Source: Microbulbifer variabilis
GTDB taxonomy: Bacteria; Pseudomonadota; Gammaproteobacteria; Pseudomonadales; Cellvibrionaceae
Length of the DNA stretch: 64,000 bases
Direction of reading: 5' to 3'
Assembly (NCBI RefSeq): GCF_023716485.1
Contig: NZ_CP092418.1
Location: 434,001 to 498,000, forward strand
The first letter of the stretch is position 1. Each line of letters opens with the position of its first letter. Shown here in pieces: positions 1-8,593 of the stretch. The notes beneath the pieces are model-generated. The model made no database searches. It was not told the origin of the DNA and worked only from the letters and a program-made list of their open reading frames with translations. The translations under genes and the position numbers were made by a program.

Positions 1-1
1 G

Positions 2-472
2 GGAAAGGCCGCCGGCAATGCAGGTGCCTTTGTGGCCGGCTCGCGTATGTTGATCGATTTTTTGGTGCAGTTTGCACGGCCTTATATTTATACCACTGGT
101 ATGCCGCCGGCAGTGGCGGCAGGTTGCATTGCCGCAATTGAACTGATGCGCAATGCCCCCGAGTTGAACCAGCGCCTGCAGGCGAATATCACTTACTTCC
201 GCCGGCGTGCGGCGCAAGCGAATTTACCTCTGACGGATTCATCCAGTGCGATTCAACCACTCCTGTTGGGCTGTGAAGAAACTGTGATGACTGTGTCCAA
301 AAAGTTGGAGCAACGTGGCTTTCTAGTGGGCGCTATTCGCCCACCTACCGTGCCCAGAGGTACCGCTCGCCTGAGAATCACCCTGAGTGCCTCCCATAAC
401 CACAGCCAAATTGATGCTTTGGTAGATGCCCTCGTAGCTGTGCTTCAGGAAAAAATAGCGGTGCCTTTGTGA
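2..472 (+). CDS. bioF: 8-amino-7-oxononanoate synthase, C-terminal part (cut by window start)
   Basis: This is the last ~156 residues of BioF, the PLP enzyme that condenses pimeloyl-ACP (or -CoA) with L-alanine to make KAPA in biotin synthesis. The frame is open from base 2 and starts inside the family motif GKAAGNAGAFVAGS, whose Lys is the expected PLP Schiff-base lysine. The C-terminal aminotransferase class I/II fold follows, with the typical RPPTVPRGTARLRITLSA stretch. The gene begins upstream of the window. Its TGA overlaps the GTG start of the next gene (GTGA), so translation is probably coupled to bioHC. The family call is secure; the N-terminus is not visible. Confidence 0.93.
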   Translation, partial: GKAAGNAGAFVAGSRMLIDFLVQFARPYIYTTGMPPAVAAGCIAAIELMRNAPELNQRLQANITYFRRRAAQANLPLTDSSSAIQPLLLGCEETVMTVSKKLEQRGFLVGAIRPPTVPRGTARLRITLSASHNHSQIDALVDALVAVLQEKIAVPL

Positions 473-2016
473 TTGAGATAGAGAACCTGGTATTCCTGCA
501 CGGTTGGGGGGGAGATAAAGGGCCCTGGCTACCCCTACTCGAAGCGGTGCGTGAACAACTGGCACAACCTTTGACTTGTATCGAATTACCGGGGTGTGGG
601 GAGCGTAGTGGCGAGCCCTGGCCACAATTAGAGTCACTTTTACAGCGGCTGTATAACGAACTGCCTAATAACTGTGTTTTGGTTGGGCACTCTCTCGGAG
701 GCATGTTGGCCCTGCAGTTGGCGGCCAGACCGGGACAGAAAAAAATCCTCGGTGTTGTCACCATCTCTGCCAATGCCTGTTTTGTGGAGCGGGACAACTG
801 GCCGGGTATGCAGCGGCGTGTTTTTGAGAGATTTCGCAGGGCCTTTGTGCAGGACCCCTACGCAATCTGGGAGCGCTTTTGTGCCCTGCAGTCCCATGGT
901 GACAGTGCCATGCGCGACCTGCTCAAACAGCTGAAAGAGCGCCGGCCCAATATCAATGCCGAAGCCTGGAAGCGGGCCCTGGACTGCCTGGCGGGTTTGG
1001 ACAATCGCCATTTACTGCAGACACTCAAAGTCCCCTCTCTGCACCTGTTTGGCAAGCGGGATGCCCTGGTGCCCCAAGCTGCCGTAGAGGAGATCCAGGG
1101 CTATGGTGCAGCGGTAGAGGTGATTGAGGGGTGTGGTCATAAACCGCATTTATCTCAGCCGCGTCAAGTGGCAGAGCGATTGCGGCATTTTGTCGAGAGC
1201 CTGTCTCCCTCTGATAGCGGTACTTCCGAGCCCTTCGATAAATCTGCGGTGGCGCGTTCTTTTGGTCGCGCCGCCGCCAGTTATGACGACTGCGCCCATA
1301 TACAGAGAGCGGTGTGCCTGCAGTTGATGAAAATGGCGGATCGCCAATGGAGGCCACGCACGATAGTCGACCTTGGTAGCGGAACTGGCTTTGGTAGTGA
1401 GTTACTGCGCCAACATTTTCCCGAGGCGAGAATTATCGCCTTGGATCTGGCGGAAGATATGTTGCGCTACGCCCGCATAGAGCGCCCCCAGGCTGATGAT
1501 TATATTGTTGCGGATGCGGAACAGTTGCCCCTAGCAGATGACAGTGTGGATCTGGTGTTTTCCAGTATGGCGCTGCAGTGGTGCTATCGCTTGCCACAGC
1601 TGTTTACCGAGTTACGTCGGGTACTCTCTCCAGAGGGGTTCTGCCTGGTGGCGACACTGGGGCCGGGCACGCTGGCAGAGTTGCGTAATAGCTGGGCCCA
1701 GGTGGATGGCGATATACACGTCAATCGTTTCCTTCCCCTGGCAAAGTGGCGTGAAGCGGCGGTGCAATCGCAATTAAATGGCGAGGTGCTCGATGAGCAG
1801 CGCCTGTTGTATTTCGATAGCCTGCGCCAGCTGATGAAGGAATTAAAAGGTGTGGGGGCACACAATATTAATCGCGCCGCCAAGCGGGGGATGACCGGAC
1901 GTGCCAGGTTACAGCAATTGGCAGAGGCCTATGAAAACCTAAGACAGCCCGAAGGGCTGCCTGTGAGTTATGAAGTCATCTATATGAAGCTGGCCTGTGG
2001 ACCAGATCAGGGGTAG
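469..2016 (+). CDS. bioHC: Fused pimeloyl-ACP methyl ester esterase / malonyl-ACP O-methyltransferase (BioH-BioC)
   Basis: One 515-residue chain carries two consecutive biotin enzymes. Residues ~1-245 are an alpha/beta hydrolase like BioH: HGWGGDKGPW oxyanion region, nucleophile elbow GHSLGG (Ser75), acid in GKRDALVP (Asp198) and His224 in GCGHKP. Residues ~256-515 are a class I SAM methyltransferase like BioC: FDKSAVARSFGRAAASYD entry, then motif I VDLGSGTGFGSE (~300-311). BioC methylates malonyl-ACP so that fatty-acid synthesis can elongate it, and BioH removes the methyl group from pimeloyl-ACP. The GTG start overlaps the bioF stop. The stop overlaps the convergent L,D-transpeptidase gene by 10 bp. 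Fusions of these two enzymes are known in some bacteria. Confidence 0.93.
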   Translation: MIEIENLVFLHGWGGDKGPWLPLLEAVREQLAQPLTCIELPGCGERSGEPWPQLESLLQRLYNELPNNCVLVGHSLGGMLALQLAARPGQKKILGVVTISANACFVERDNWPGMQRRVFERFRRAFVQDPYAIWERFCALQSHGDSAMRDLLKQLKERRPNINAEAWKRALDCLAGLDNRHLLQTLKVPSLHLFGKRDALVPQAAVEEIQGYGAAVEVIEGCGHKPHLSQPRQVAERLRHFVESLSPSDSGTSEPFDKSAVARSFGRAAASYDDCAHIQRAVCLQLMKMADRQWRPRTIVDLGSGTGFGSELLRQHFPEARIIALDLAEDMLRYARIERPQADDYIVADAEQLPLADDSVDLVFSSMALQWCYRLPQLFTELRRVLSPEGFCLVATLGPGTLAELRNSWAQVDGDIHVNRFLPLAKWREAAVQSQLNGEVLDEQRLLYFDSLRQLMKELKGVGAHNINRAAKRGMTGRARLQQLAEAYENLRQPEGLPVSYEVIYMKLACGPDQG

Positions 2017-2495
2017 ATATCGATAGGGATTGGGGTTTTCACCAGCGCCCAGATCTCGTCCATCTCCCGGTTGGAGGCCACCGCGATACAGCCATCGGTC
2101 CAGTTGTTGCGGCGCAGGTGTCTCTCCATATAGGACCACTCGGGTTTGATGCCGTGGATCATGATATCGCCGCCGGGGCTGACCCCCATTTTGGCTGCCC
2201 GCGCACGGTCCTGTTTATTTGGATAGGACACATGAATAGAGCGGTAGAAACGGCTGTTGGGGTTTTTCCAGTCGAGGGTGTAGCGCCCTTCGGGGGTGCG
2301 TTCATCCCCTTCGCGGACCTTGTGTCCTCTAGGGTTGTCGCCGAAGGAGACGGTGTAGCTTTTCACCACCCGGCCGTCGCGAATCAGCTGCATCAGCTTC
2401 TTCGACTTGTACACAACTACATGATCGACAGGAGTTACTTTTGCTGAGGCGAACAGAGGCATCGCCAGCAACAGGGCAAGAGTCAGGTATCGCAT
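2007..2495 (-). CDS. L,D-transpeptidase (YkuD) family protein, exported
   Basis: A 162-residue protein with an N-terminal signal peptide (MRYLTLALLLAMPLFASA) and a YkuD catalytic domain. The domain shows the conserved His in MIHGIKPE and the nucleophile Cys in TDGCIAV, where many relatives have SHGC. Such enzymes form 3-3 crosslinks in peptidoglycan, attach lipoproteins to it, or cleave those bonds in the periplasm. It lies on the opposite strand between bioHC and bioD, and its stop overlaps the bioHC stop by 10 bp, so the two converge with no room for a terminator. The family is clear; which L,D-transpeptidase activity it has cannot be told. Confidence 0.87.
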   Translation of the reverse strand: MRYLTLALLLAMPLFASAKVTPVDHVVVYKSKKLMQLIRDGRVVKSYTVSFGDNPRGHKVREGDERTPEGRYTLDWKNPNSRFYRSIHVSYPNKQDRARAAKMGVSPGGDIMIHGIKPEWSYMERHLRRNNWTDGCIAVASNREMDEIWALVKTPIPIDIYP

Positions 2496-2723
2496 GGTCT
2501 CTAAGCTGCTTGAATGTTTTCAGTTATTTCGAGATTTCCCGCGTCCCTGCAGAGCAGTTTCCCCTTTTGAGGGAATTATTTTGTAAGCGCGGCCCCGTGC
2601 CTTTGTTATCAGTGCTTGGCTTGATTTGTTCAAAATCTACGCTACTCGACTAAATTATCATCAAGTGGCTGGCGTGAAAAGTCACCACAAGAAAAAATTT
2701 GAACTTTTTGAATAGGGGAGGCC

Positions 2724-3416
2724 TTGGTCTTGGGCAGAAGTTATTTTGTAGCCGGTACCGATACCGAAGTGGGCAAGACCTTTGTCAGTACGGCCCTACT
2801 CACAGCGGCCGCGAATGTGGGAATGCAAACCGCAGCGGTAAAACCGGTGGCCTCCGGTTGTGAGCAAACTGAATATGGACTGCGCAATAAGGATGCCTTG
2901 CTGTTACAGGAGGCCATGACTTTGCATCTGCCTTACCAGCAGGTGAACCCTTTTGCATTGGAACCGGCAATTGCCCCCCATATCGCCGCCATAGAGGCGG
3001 GTAAGCAGCTCAACGTATCGCGCATGGCTGGAGTCTGCCGCGGTGTGATGTGTGCCGGCGCTGATCTGGTGTTAATCGAGGGGGCCGGCGGCTGGCGCAC
3101 ACCCCTGGGTCCCAGAGCCTTTCTTTCGCAACTGCCGCGGGAGTTGAATACCCCGGTGATTTTGGTGGTGGGTATGCAGCTCGGCTGTATCAACCACGCA
3201 CTGCTGACCGCCGAGGCGATCCGCCACGATGGGCTGCCTCTGGCGGGTTGGGTGGCCAACTTCGTCCGTCCGGGCATGGCGCGGGCCGAGGAAAACCTGG
3301 CCACCCTTGAGGCCCTGCTGCCGGCCCCGTTGCTCGGTGTGCTGCCCCATAGCGAGACGCGGGATTACCGCGAAGCGGCTCAACACCTGGATATCCGCCC
3401 GCTGATACCCAGCTAA
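2724..3416 (+). CDS. bioD: Dethiobiotin synthetase
   Basis: ATP-dependent carboxylase that closes the ureido ring of dethiobiotin from DAPA, the step before BioB. It has 230 residues, normal for the family. The P-loop is GTDTEVGKTFVS near the N-terminus, followed by the KPVASG substrate/Mg loop and VLIEGAGGWRTPL. The start is TTG at 2724, preceded by a strong AGGGGAGG ribosome site; an in-frame TTG at 2730 is an alternative. The gene is separated from bioF-bioHC by the reversed L,D-transpeptidase gene and so needs its own promoter in 2496-2723, where I could not define one with confidence. Confidence 0.95.
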   Translation: MVLGRSYFVAGTDTEVGKTFVSTALLTAAANVGMQTAAVKPVASGCEQTEYGLRNKDALLLQEAMTLHLPYQQVNPFALEPAIAPHIAAIEAGKQLNVSRMAGVCRGVMCAGADLVLIEGAGGWRTPLGPRAFLSQLPRELNTPVILVVGMQLGCINHALLTAEAIRHDGLPLAGWVANFVRPGMARAEENLATLEALLPAPLLGVLPHSETRDYREAAQHLDIRPLIPS

Positions 3417-3442
3417 AGCACCTCATCAAAGCATTCTCAGTC

Positions 3443-3458
3443 GGGCCCGAGAGGGCCC
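3443..3458 (+). other. Perfect GGGCCC/GGGCCC stem-loop after bioD
   Basis: GGGCCC, a four-base loop GAGA, then GGGCCC form a 6-bp GC-only stem 27 bases after the bioD stop. There is no T-run after it, so it is not a textbook intrinsic terminator. It could act as a pause site or a weak bidirectional block before the next promoter. Confidence 0.4.
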
Positions 3459-3465
3459 AAATTGG

Positions 3466-3494
3466 TTGACTTTGTACGCCTTCGGCCCTAGATT
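3466..3494 (+). promoter_or_regulatory. Sigma-70 promoter of the acyl-CoA dehydrogenase gene
   Basis: TTGACT (3466-3471), a 17-bp spacer and TAGATT (3489-3494) fit the sigma-70 consensus well. The predicted transcription start is near 3501, about 33 bases before the chosen ATG at 3534. The -10 element overlaps the inverted repeat at 3493-3510. Confidence 0.7.
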
Positions 3495-3510
3495 CAAACA
3501 AGCGTTTGAA
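3493..3510. promoter_or_regulatory. PsrA-like operator (inverted repeat TTCAAAC-N4-GTTTGAA)
   Basis: A perfect 7+7 inverted repeat with a 4-base spacer (AAGC). Its core CAAAC-N4-GTTTG matches the motif described for the TetR-family fatty-acid regulator PsrA of pseudomonads. It overlaps the end of the -10 box and the expected start of transcription of a fatty acyl-CoA dehydrogenase gene, a place where a bound repressor would block transcription. The regulator gene is not in this window, so the identity of the protein is inferred from the motif and the target gene. Confidence 0.6.
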
Positions 3511-3533
3511 ACACCTGAATGAGGACCGGGAGC

Positions 3534-5315
3534 ATGGCCGACTACAAGGCGCCACTGCGGGAGATGAACTTCCTGCTGCACGAAGTATTTGCTGCGGAAA
3601 AACTCTGGGCGGAACTGCCCGGGTTGGCCGGAGCTGTGGATCGCGAGACCGCTGATGCGATTCTCGAAGAGATGGCCAAGTTGGCTTCCAACACCCTGGA
3701 TCCGATCAACCGCAGCGGTGACGAAGAGGGCTGTGATTGGAACGATGGTGTTGTGACCACCCCTGCGGGCTTCAAAGAAGCCTACGCCACTTTCTGTGAG
3801 GGTGGCTGGGGCGCGCTGTTGGGCAACCCAGAGTACGGCGGCATGGGTATGCCGAAGATGCTGGGCGCTCAGGTCGAGGAAATGATCAACGCTTCCAATA
3901 TCTCCTTCGCTCTCTACCCGGTACTGACCAACGGTGCCTGTCTGGCGATCGATGCTCATGCCAGTGAAGTGCTGAAACAGAAATTCCTGCCCAAGATGTA
4001 CGAGGGCACCTGGGCCGGTGCCATGGACCTGACCGAGCCCCACGCCGGCACCGACCTGGGTATTATCCGCACCAAGGCCGAGCCCCGCGAAGACGGCAGT
4101 TACAGTATTAGCGGCAGCAAGATCTTTATCACCGGCGGTGACCAGGACTTGTCCGAAAATATAATTCACCTGGTACTGGCCAAGTTGCCGGACGCACCCA
4201 AAGGCCCTAAAGGCATTTCCCTGTTCCTGGTGCCGAAGTACAAGGTGAACGAAGACGGCAGCGTCGGCGAGAGCAATAACGTTAATTGTGGTTCCATTGA
4301 ACACAAGATGGGCATTAAAGCCTCCGCTACTTGTGCGATGAATTTCGACGGTGCTCAGGGTTGGCTGGTGGGTGAGGAGAACAAGGGCCTCGCCGCTATG
4401 TTTACCATGATGAACTACGAGCGTCTGGGTGTGGGTATCCAGGGCCTTGGCGCCTCTGATCGCTCCTACCAAAACGCCCTGGAATACGCTCGCGATCGTA
4501 TCCAGAGCCGCTCTCCTGCCGGTGCCCAGCAGCCGGAAAAAGCTGCCGACCCGATTATCGTGCACCCTGATGTGCGCCGTATGCTACTCACCCAGAAAGC
4601 ACTGGTGGGCGGTGGCCGTGCCCTGTCCACTTACGTGGCTCAATGGCTGGACATCTCCAAGTTCGGCGAGGGTGAAGAGAAAAAGAACGCCGAGGCTATG
4701 GTGGCCTTGCTGACCCCTGTGGCCAAGGCCTTCACCACCGATATGGGCCTCGATTGCACCGTAATCGGCCAGCAGGTTTTCGGCGGTCATGGTTATATTC
4801 GTGAATGGGGCCAGGAGCAGCTGGTGCGCGATGTGCGTATTACCCAGATTTACGAGGGCACCAACGGTATTCAGGCATTGGACTTGGTGGGTCGCAAGAC
4901 CGTCGCCAGCGGTGGCGCCCTGTTCGAGCTATTTGCTGCGGATGTACAGCGTTTTATCGATAGCCAGGTTGATCGCGAGGCGATGGCTGAGTTTGTACAG
5001 CCGCTGGCAACTGAGTTGCAGCGCCTGCGCGAAGCCACAGAGAAAATGATCGCCGCAACCAAGGAAGACCCCTACGCGCCGGGTGCAGCTTCGGTGGAAT
5101 ACCTGCATCTGTTTGGCTATGTGGCTTACGCCTTTATGTGGGCCAAGGTAGTTGCAGTTGCGCTGGACAAGCAGGAGGCGGACAGCTTCTACAAGGGCCA
5201 AGTGAAAACTGCACGCTTCTACTTTGCGCGCTTACTGCCGCGCACCCAGGCACTCGCCAGCAGCGTCAATGCCGGTAGCGCCACCCTGATGGATCTGGAA
5301 GAGGAACTGTTCTAA
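3534..5315 (+). CDS. Acyl-CoA dehydrogenase, long form with C-terminal extension
   Basis: FAD enzyme for alpha,beta-dehydrogenation of acyl-CoA. At 593 residues it belongs to the long subgroup (~590-600 aa, N-terminal MADYKAPLREMNFLLHEVF signature) that many databases label 3-methylmercaptopropionyl-CoA dehydrogenase-like (DmdC) or FadE-like. Seen in order: the N-terminal helical domain with GGWGALLGNPEYGGMGMP, the beta domain with TEPHAGTDLG, the catalytic helical region containing QVFGGHGYIREWGQEQ and YEGTNGIQALDL, and a C-terminal extension. I prefer ATG 3534 (GGGA site 6-9 bases upstream) to the in-frame ATG 3519. A sigma-70 promoter with a PsrA-like operator precedes it and an intrinsic terminator follows. 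The exact substrate cannot be read from sequence. Confidence 0.92.
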   Translation: MADYKAPLREMNFLLHEVFAAEKLWAELPGLAGAVDRETADAILEEMAKLASNTLDPINRSGDEEGCDWNDGVVTTPAGFKEAYATFCEGGWGALLGNPEYGGMGMPKMLGAQVEEMINASNISFALYPVLTNGACLAIDAHASEVLKQKFLPKMYEGTWAGAMDLTEPHAGTDLGIIRTKAEPREDGSYSISGSKIFITGGDQDLSENIIHLVLAKLPDAPKGPKGISLFLVPKYKVNEDGSVGESNNVNCGSIEHKMGIKASATCAMNFDGAQGWLVGEENKGLAAMFTMMNYERLGVGIQGLGASDRSYQNALEYARDRIQSRSPAGAQQPEKAADPIIVHPDVRRMLLTQKALVGGGRALSTYVAQWLDISKFGEGEEKKNAEAMVALLTPVAKAFTTDMGLDCTVIGQQVFGGHGYIREWGQEQLVRDVRITQIYEGTNGIQALDLVGRKTVASGGALFELFAADVQRFIDSQVDREAMAEFVQPLATELQRLREATEKMIAATKEDPYAPGAASVEYLHLFGYVAYAFMWAKVVAVALDKQEADSFYKGQVKTARFYFARLLPRTQALASSVNAGSATLMDLEEELF

Positions 5316-5335
5316 CAGCCCTCTCGGCAGATTCT

Positions 5336-5366
5336 AAAAAAGCCTCGCCTTGCGGGGCTTTTTTTA
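5336..5366 (+). terminator. Intrinsic terminator after the acyl-CoA dehydrogenase gene
   Basis: The 9-bp stem AAGCCTCGC/GCGGGGCTT with loop CTT (5340-5360) includes one G-T pair and is followed by a run of seven T. It starts 25 bases after the stop codon. Confidence 0.85.
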
Positions 5367-5426
5367 TGGAGTCGCTTTTCGCTTTCTCCTACACTCGGGA
5401 GAAAACAATAAAGAGCGAAACAGCCA

Positions 5427-5618
5427 ATGACCAATATCTCCCAGAAGAGACTCTCCGAGGAAGACCAGGCCCGGGTCGATCAGTATCTGCAAAGCGCGGT
5501 CAACCAAGTGGAGCGCAAGCCCTTCCGCCCCTGGCTGTTGTTTGTCATGCTCCTGGTGGTGCTGACCCTGCTGTCGTTGATCAGCGTGTTGATCGCGCAG
5601 ACCAAAGGCGTGGTGTGA
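5427..5618 (+). CDS. DUF3094 small membrane protein
   Basis: A 63-residue protein with a polar N-terminal half containing [19 protein letters not shown] and VERKPFRPW, then one hydrophobic segment ([20 protein letters not shown], ~38-57). This matches the DUF3094 family of small inner-membrane proteins seen in Pseudomonas and relatives. No function is known. The next gene begins 10 bases after its stop with its own good ribosome site, so the two are probably co-transcribed. Confidence 0.8.
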   Translation: MTNISQKRLSEEDQARVDQYLQSAVNQVERKPFRPWLLFVMLLVVLTLLSLISVLIAQTKGVV

Positions 5619-5628
5619 GGGGCTTGCT

Positions 5629-6297
5629 ATGGAGCCCGATAAAAACTTTCAGCCACTGAATTTTACCTGCCTTGACGATGACGAGATGTGCCGTCGCGCA
5701 GGGGACTTTTTCCGTTTGATGCGCCGGCGCCGCTCGGTGCGGGATTTCTCAGTTAAACCTGTGCCCCGCGAGGTTATCGAAGACGCCGTGCGCGCTGCCG
5801 GTAGTGCTCCCAGCGGGGCCAATATGCAGCCGTGGCATTTTGTCGTCGTTGAAAATGCCGAGGTAAAACGCCGTATTCGCCTGGCGGCGGAAGAGGAGGA
5901 GCGCGAGTTTTACCAGCGCCGTGCCTCAGAGGAATGGCTCAACGCATTGGAACCCCTGGGCACAGATGCGCATAAGCCTTTTCTTGAAACGGCGCCCTAC
6001 CTGATTGCAATTTTTCTGAAGAAGTTTTCCAGTGCGGAAAATGGTGAGCGATTAAAAAACTATTACACCGCGGAATCGGTAGGTATCGCCACAGGCATAT
6101 TGATTGCCGCCCTGCATAATGCCGGTGTGGCGACCCTGACCCACACCCCCAGTCCGATGAAATTTCTCAATGAAATTCTTGGCCGCCCTATGCAGGAAAA
6201 ACCCTATATGATTCTGGTGGCTGGGCTGCCCGCTGAAGGTGCTCAGGTGCCAGCTATCGGCAGAAAACCCTTGGATGAAATTGCTGATTTTATTTGA
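5629..6297 (+). CDS. Nitroreductase-family flavoprotein (iodotyrosine-deiodinase-like)
   Basis: A 222-residue member of the FMN-dependent nitroreductase superfamily. The FMN phosphate-binding stretch [10 protein letters not shown] is at ~31-40, [15 protein letters not shown] at ~62-76, and the C-terminal half contains [23 protein letters not shown]. The length and the MQPWHF motif resemble the iodotyrosine dehalogenase/BluB-like branch more than classical NfsB. The natural substrate is unknown. The start ATG 5629 has a GAGGGG site. It follows the DUF3094 gene closely. Confidence 0.85.
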   Translation: MEPDKNFQPLNFTCLDDDEMCRRAGDFFRLMRRRRSVRDFSVKPVPREVIEDAVRAAGSAPSGANMQPWHFVVVENAEVKRRIRLAAEEEEREFYQRRASEEWLNALEPLGTDAHKPFLETAPYLIAIFLKKFSSAENGERLKNYYTAESVGIATGILIAALHNAGVATLTHTPSPMKFLNEILGRPMQEKPYMILVAGLPAEGAQVPAIGRKPLDEIADFI

Positions 6298-6356
6298 GTT
6301 ACCGCTTTCCGCGCGGCAAAAATAGATACACTGGTGGAATTTGAGCTTAGGGTTCC

Positions 6357-7043
6357 ATGCCAAGAATATTGATCGTCGAGGACGAAGGCGCAATAGCCGA
6401 TACCCTGATTTACGCGCTGCAGGCCGAGGGTTTTACCACTCACTGGCTGGCGCTTGCCGGCGAGGCTTTAGCACTGCTGAAGAGTGAGTCTTTCGACTTG
6501 GTGATTCTGGATGTGGGGCTGCCGGATATCAGTGGCTTCGAAGCCTGTAAACAACTGCGACGCTTCTCCGAAGTGCCGGTGATTTTTCTCACTGCGCGCA
6601 ACGGGGAAATAGACCGGGTTGTAGGGCTTGAAATTGGCGCAGACGATTATGTAGTGAAACCTTTCAGCCCGCGCGAGGTGGCAGCGAGGGTCAAGGCCAT
6701 CCTCAAAAGGGTAGCGCCACGCTCAAAGAGAGTAGAGCTATCTGAGGCTAAAGGCCCTTTCCGTATCGATTCGGTGAGTTACCAAATCCTCTTCCACGAA
6801 CAGTTATTGCCTCTGACCCGCCACGAGTACCGCCTATTGGAAACCCTGCTGGCCCAGCCCGGAAGGGTGTTTTCCCGTGCACAATTGCTCGATGCTTTGG
6901 GGGTGGCTTTGGAAGTGGGGTATGAGCGCAATGTCGACAGCCACATCAAAGGGCTGCGGGCAAAAATTCGCGAGATAGCACCAGACTCCAAGCCAATCCA
7001 AACCCATCGCGGCCTCGGATATAGTTGTTGCCCGGAGCAATAA
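6357..7043 (+). CDS. creB: Two-component response regulator CreB
   Basis: OmpR-type regulator of 228 residues: receiver domain 1-120 with ILIVEDE acidic pocket, phospho-acceptor Asp52 in VILDVGLPD and Lys in VVKPFSP, then a winged-helix DNA-binding domain (~130-228) with VDSHIKGLRAKI. Its identity as CreB rests on sequence style and on the creB-creC-creD order. CreBC in enterics and pseudomonads responds to metabolic and envelope signals and controls creD. creC starts 1 base after its stop. Confidence 0.9.
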   Translation: MPRILIVEDEGAIADTLIYALQAEGFTTHWLALAGEALALLKSESFDLVILDVGLPDISGFEACKQLRRFSEVPVIFLTARNGEIDRVVGLEIGADDYVVKPFSPREVAARVKAILKRVAPRSKRVELSEAKGPFRIDSVSYQILFHEQLLPLTRHEYRLLETLLAQPGRVFSRAQLLDALGVALEVGYERNVDSHIKGLRAKIREIAPDSKPIQTHRGLGYSCCPEQ

Positions 7044-7044
7044 T

Positions 7045-8469
7045 ATGCCGCTCGGGATACGCATTTTTGCCGTCTATTTCCTGTTTGTAGGGCTGGCCGG
7101 TTGGTTTGTATTGGGCACGGTGATGGATGAGATTCGCCCCGGCGTGCGCCAGTCCACTGAGGAAACCCTGGTGGATACCGCTAATCTATTGGCGGAAATC
7201 CTGCGCGACCCGGTGATCGCCGGTAACTTGGCTCAAAGTCATTTACCCGAAGTGCTTAAAGCCTATGGTCGTCGCCGCCCGGAGGCGAGTATCTGGGGGT
7301 ATACCAAGAGCCAGGTCAATCACCGCATCTATGTCACCGATGCCAGCGGTACAGTATTACTTGACTCCAGTGGCCTCGCGGTTGGGCGGGACTACTCCCG
7401 TTGGAACGATGTTTATCTGACCTTGCGTGGCGATTACGGTGCCCGATCCACCCGCGAAGACCCCAATAATCCAGATTCTTCCGTCATGTATGTGGCGGCG
7501 CCAATCCGCAATGGCGAACAGATTATCGGCGTGGTTTCGGTAGCCAAGCCCAATCAAACCTTGCAGCCCTATATCGAGCGTTCGCAGCATCGTTTGATCT
7601 GGCAGGGTGCGGGGCTGGTTGTGCTCGGCTTGTTGGTAGGCGCCCTTCTGTCCTGGTGGCTCAGTCGTGCTCTGGGGAAACTCACCGATTATGCCCAGGC
7701 TGCCAGTGCGGGCCACAGGGTAAAACCGCCGCAGTTACCCAGTGGAGAGTTGGGGCAGCTGGCTGTGGCGGTAGAGCAGATGCGCAGTGAACTAGAGGGC
7801 AGGGACTATGTGGAGCGCTATGTACACACCCTGACTCATGAACTGAAGAGCCCATTGGCGGCCATTCGCGGTGCCGCCGAGCTGCTCGATAGTGATATGC
7901 CGACCGAACAGCACCAGCGTTTTGTGGGCAATATCCAGCGGGAGGCCGAGCGATTGCAGCAGTTAAGCGAACGGCTGCTGCATCTGGCCCAGGTGGAGCA
8001 GCGTCAGGGGCTGGAGGAGCGAGTGGCGATACCGCTGGCGCCGCTCGTTGAGGAGCTAATTGAGGCTCAGCGAGTTCGTATCAGTGCCGCCCAGCTGCAT
8101 GTGGAGCAAGAGCTGGCACCGGCACTGCAGCTGTACGGTGAGCGCTTTCTGCTGCGGCAGGCCCTGGCCAACCTACTGGACAACGCGCTGGATTTTACCC
8201 CGGATGGCGGCCTGATTCGCGTCAAAGCCGAATGCTGTGGAGAATGGGTCAAGGTGTGCTTGTTCAATCGGGGCGAGGCAATCCCGGAATATGCCCTAGG
8301 GCGCCTTACTGAGCGCTTCTATTCACTGCCGCGTCCTGGGGGCGGGCGTAAGAGTACTGGACTGGGACTCAATTTTGTTGAGGAGGTGGCGGAGTTACAC
8401 GGCGGTACTCTGTCGATCCGCAATGTGTCTGGTGGTGTCGAGGTCAGTCTAAATTTGCCCGCAGCCTGA
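7045..8469 (+). CDS. creC: Sensor histidine kinase CreC
   Basis: A 474-residue inner-membrane kinase and partner of CreB. TM1 is at ~5-27, a periplasmic sensor domain at ~28-185 and TM2 at ~186-208. A HAMP-like linker is followed by the phospho-acceptor His265 in LTHELKSP and a HATPase domain with NLLDNALDFTPDGG and GLGLNFVEEVAELHGG. It is translated immediately after creB (TAA, one base, ATG). A ~124-bp gap then separates it from creD. Confidence 0.9.
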   Translation: MPLGIRIFAVYFLFVGLAGWFVLGTVMDEIRPGVRQSTEETLVDTANLLAEILRDPVIAGNLAQSHLPEVLKAYGRRRPEASIWGYTKSQVNHRIYVTDASGTVLLDSSGLAVGRDYSRWNDVYLTLRGDYGARSTREDPNNPDSSVMYVAAPIRNGEQIIGVVSVAKPNQTLQPYIERSQHRLIWQGAGLVVLGLLVGALLSWWLSRALGKLTDYAQAASAGHRVKPPQLPSGELGQLAVAVEQMRSELEGRDYVERYVHTLTHELKSPLAAIRGAAELLDSDMPTEQHQRFVGNIQREAERLQQLSERLLHLAQVEQRQGLEERVAIPLAPLVEELIEAQRVRISAAQLHVEQELAPALQLYGERFLLRQALANLLDNALDFTPDGGLIRVKAECCGEWVKVCLFNRGEAIPEYALGRLTERFYSLPRPGGGRKSTGLGLNFVEEVAELHGGTLSIRNVSGGVEVSLNLPAA

Positions 8470-8593
8470 TGGGTAAAGTTACTTTCCACTGGCCCCCACA
8501 CAATCTCCCCAGACTCTCCATATTGCCTCCATCGGCAATCCATACTCGCAGCTCAGACTGAGGTTATCGAAATTGGATACCGAGGTCTGAACC

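Noticed and set aside
3426..4565. A 379-codon open frame on the minus strand inside the acyl-CoA dehydrogenase gene
   Set aside because: It is fully antisense to a clear enzyme gene, has no family resemblance, and long shadow frames are common opposite GC-rich genes.
8470..8593. A CreB-binding tag (TTCAC-N6-TTCAC) before creD
   Set aside because: Only TTCCACTGG-like fragments occur; the direct repeat is not there.
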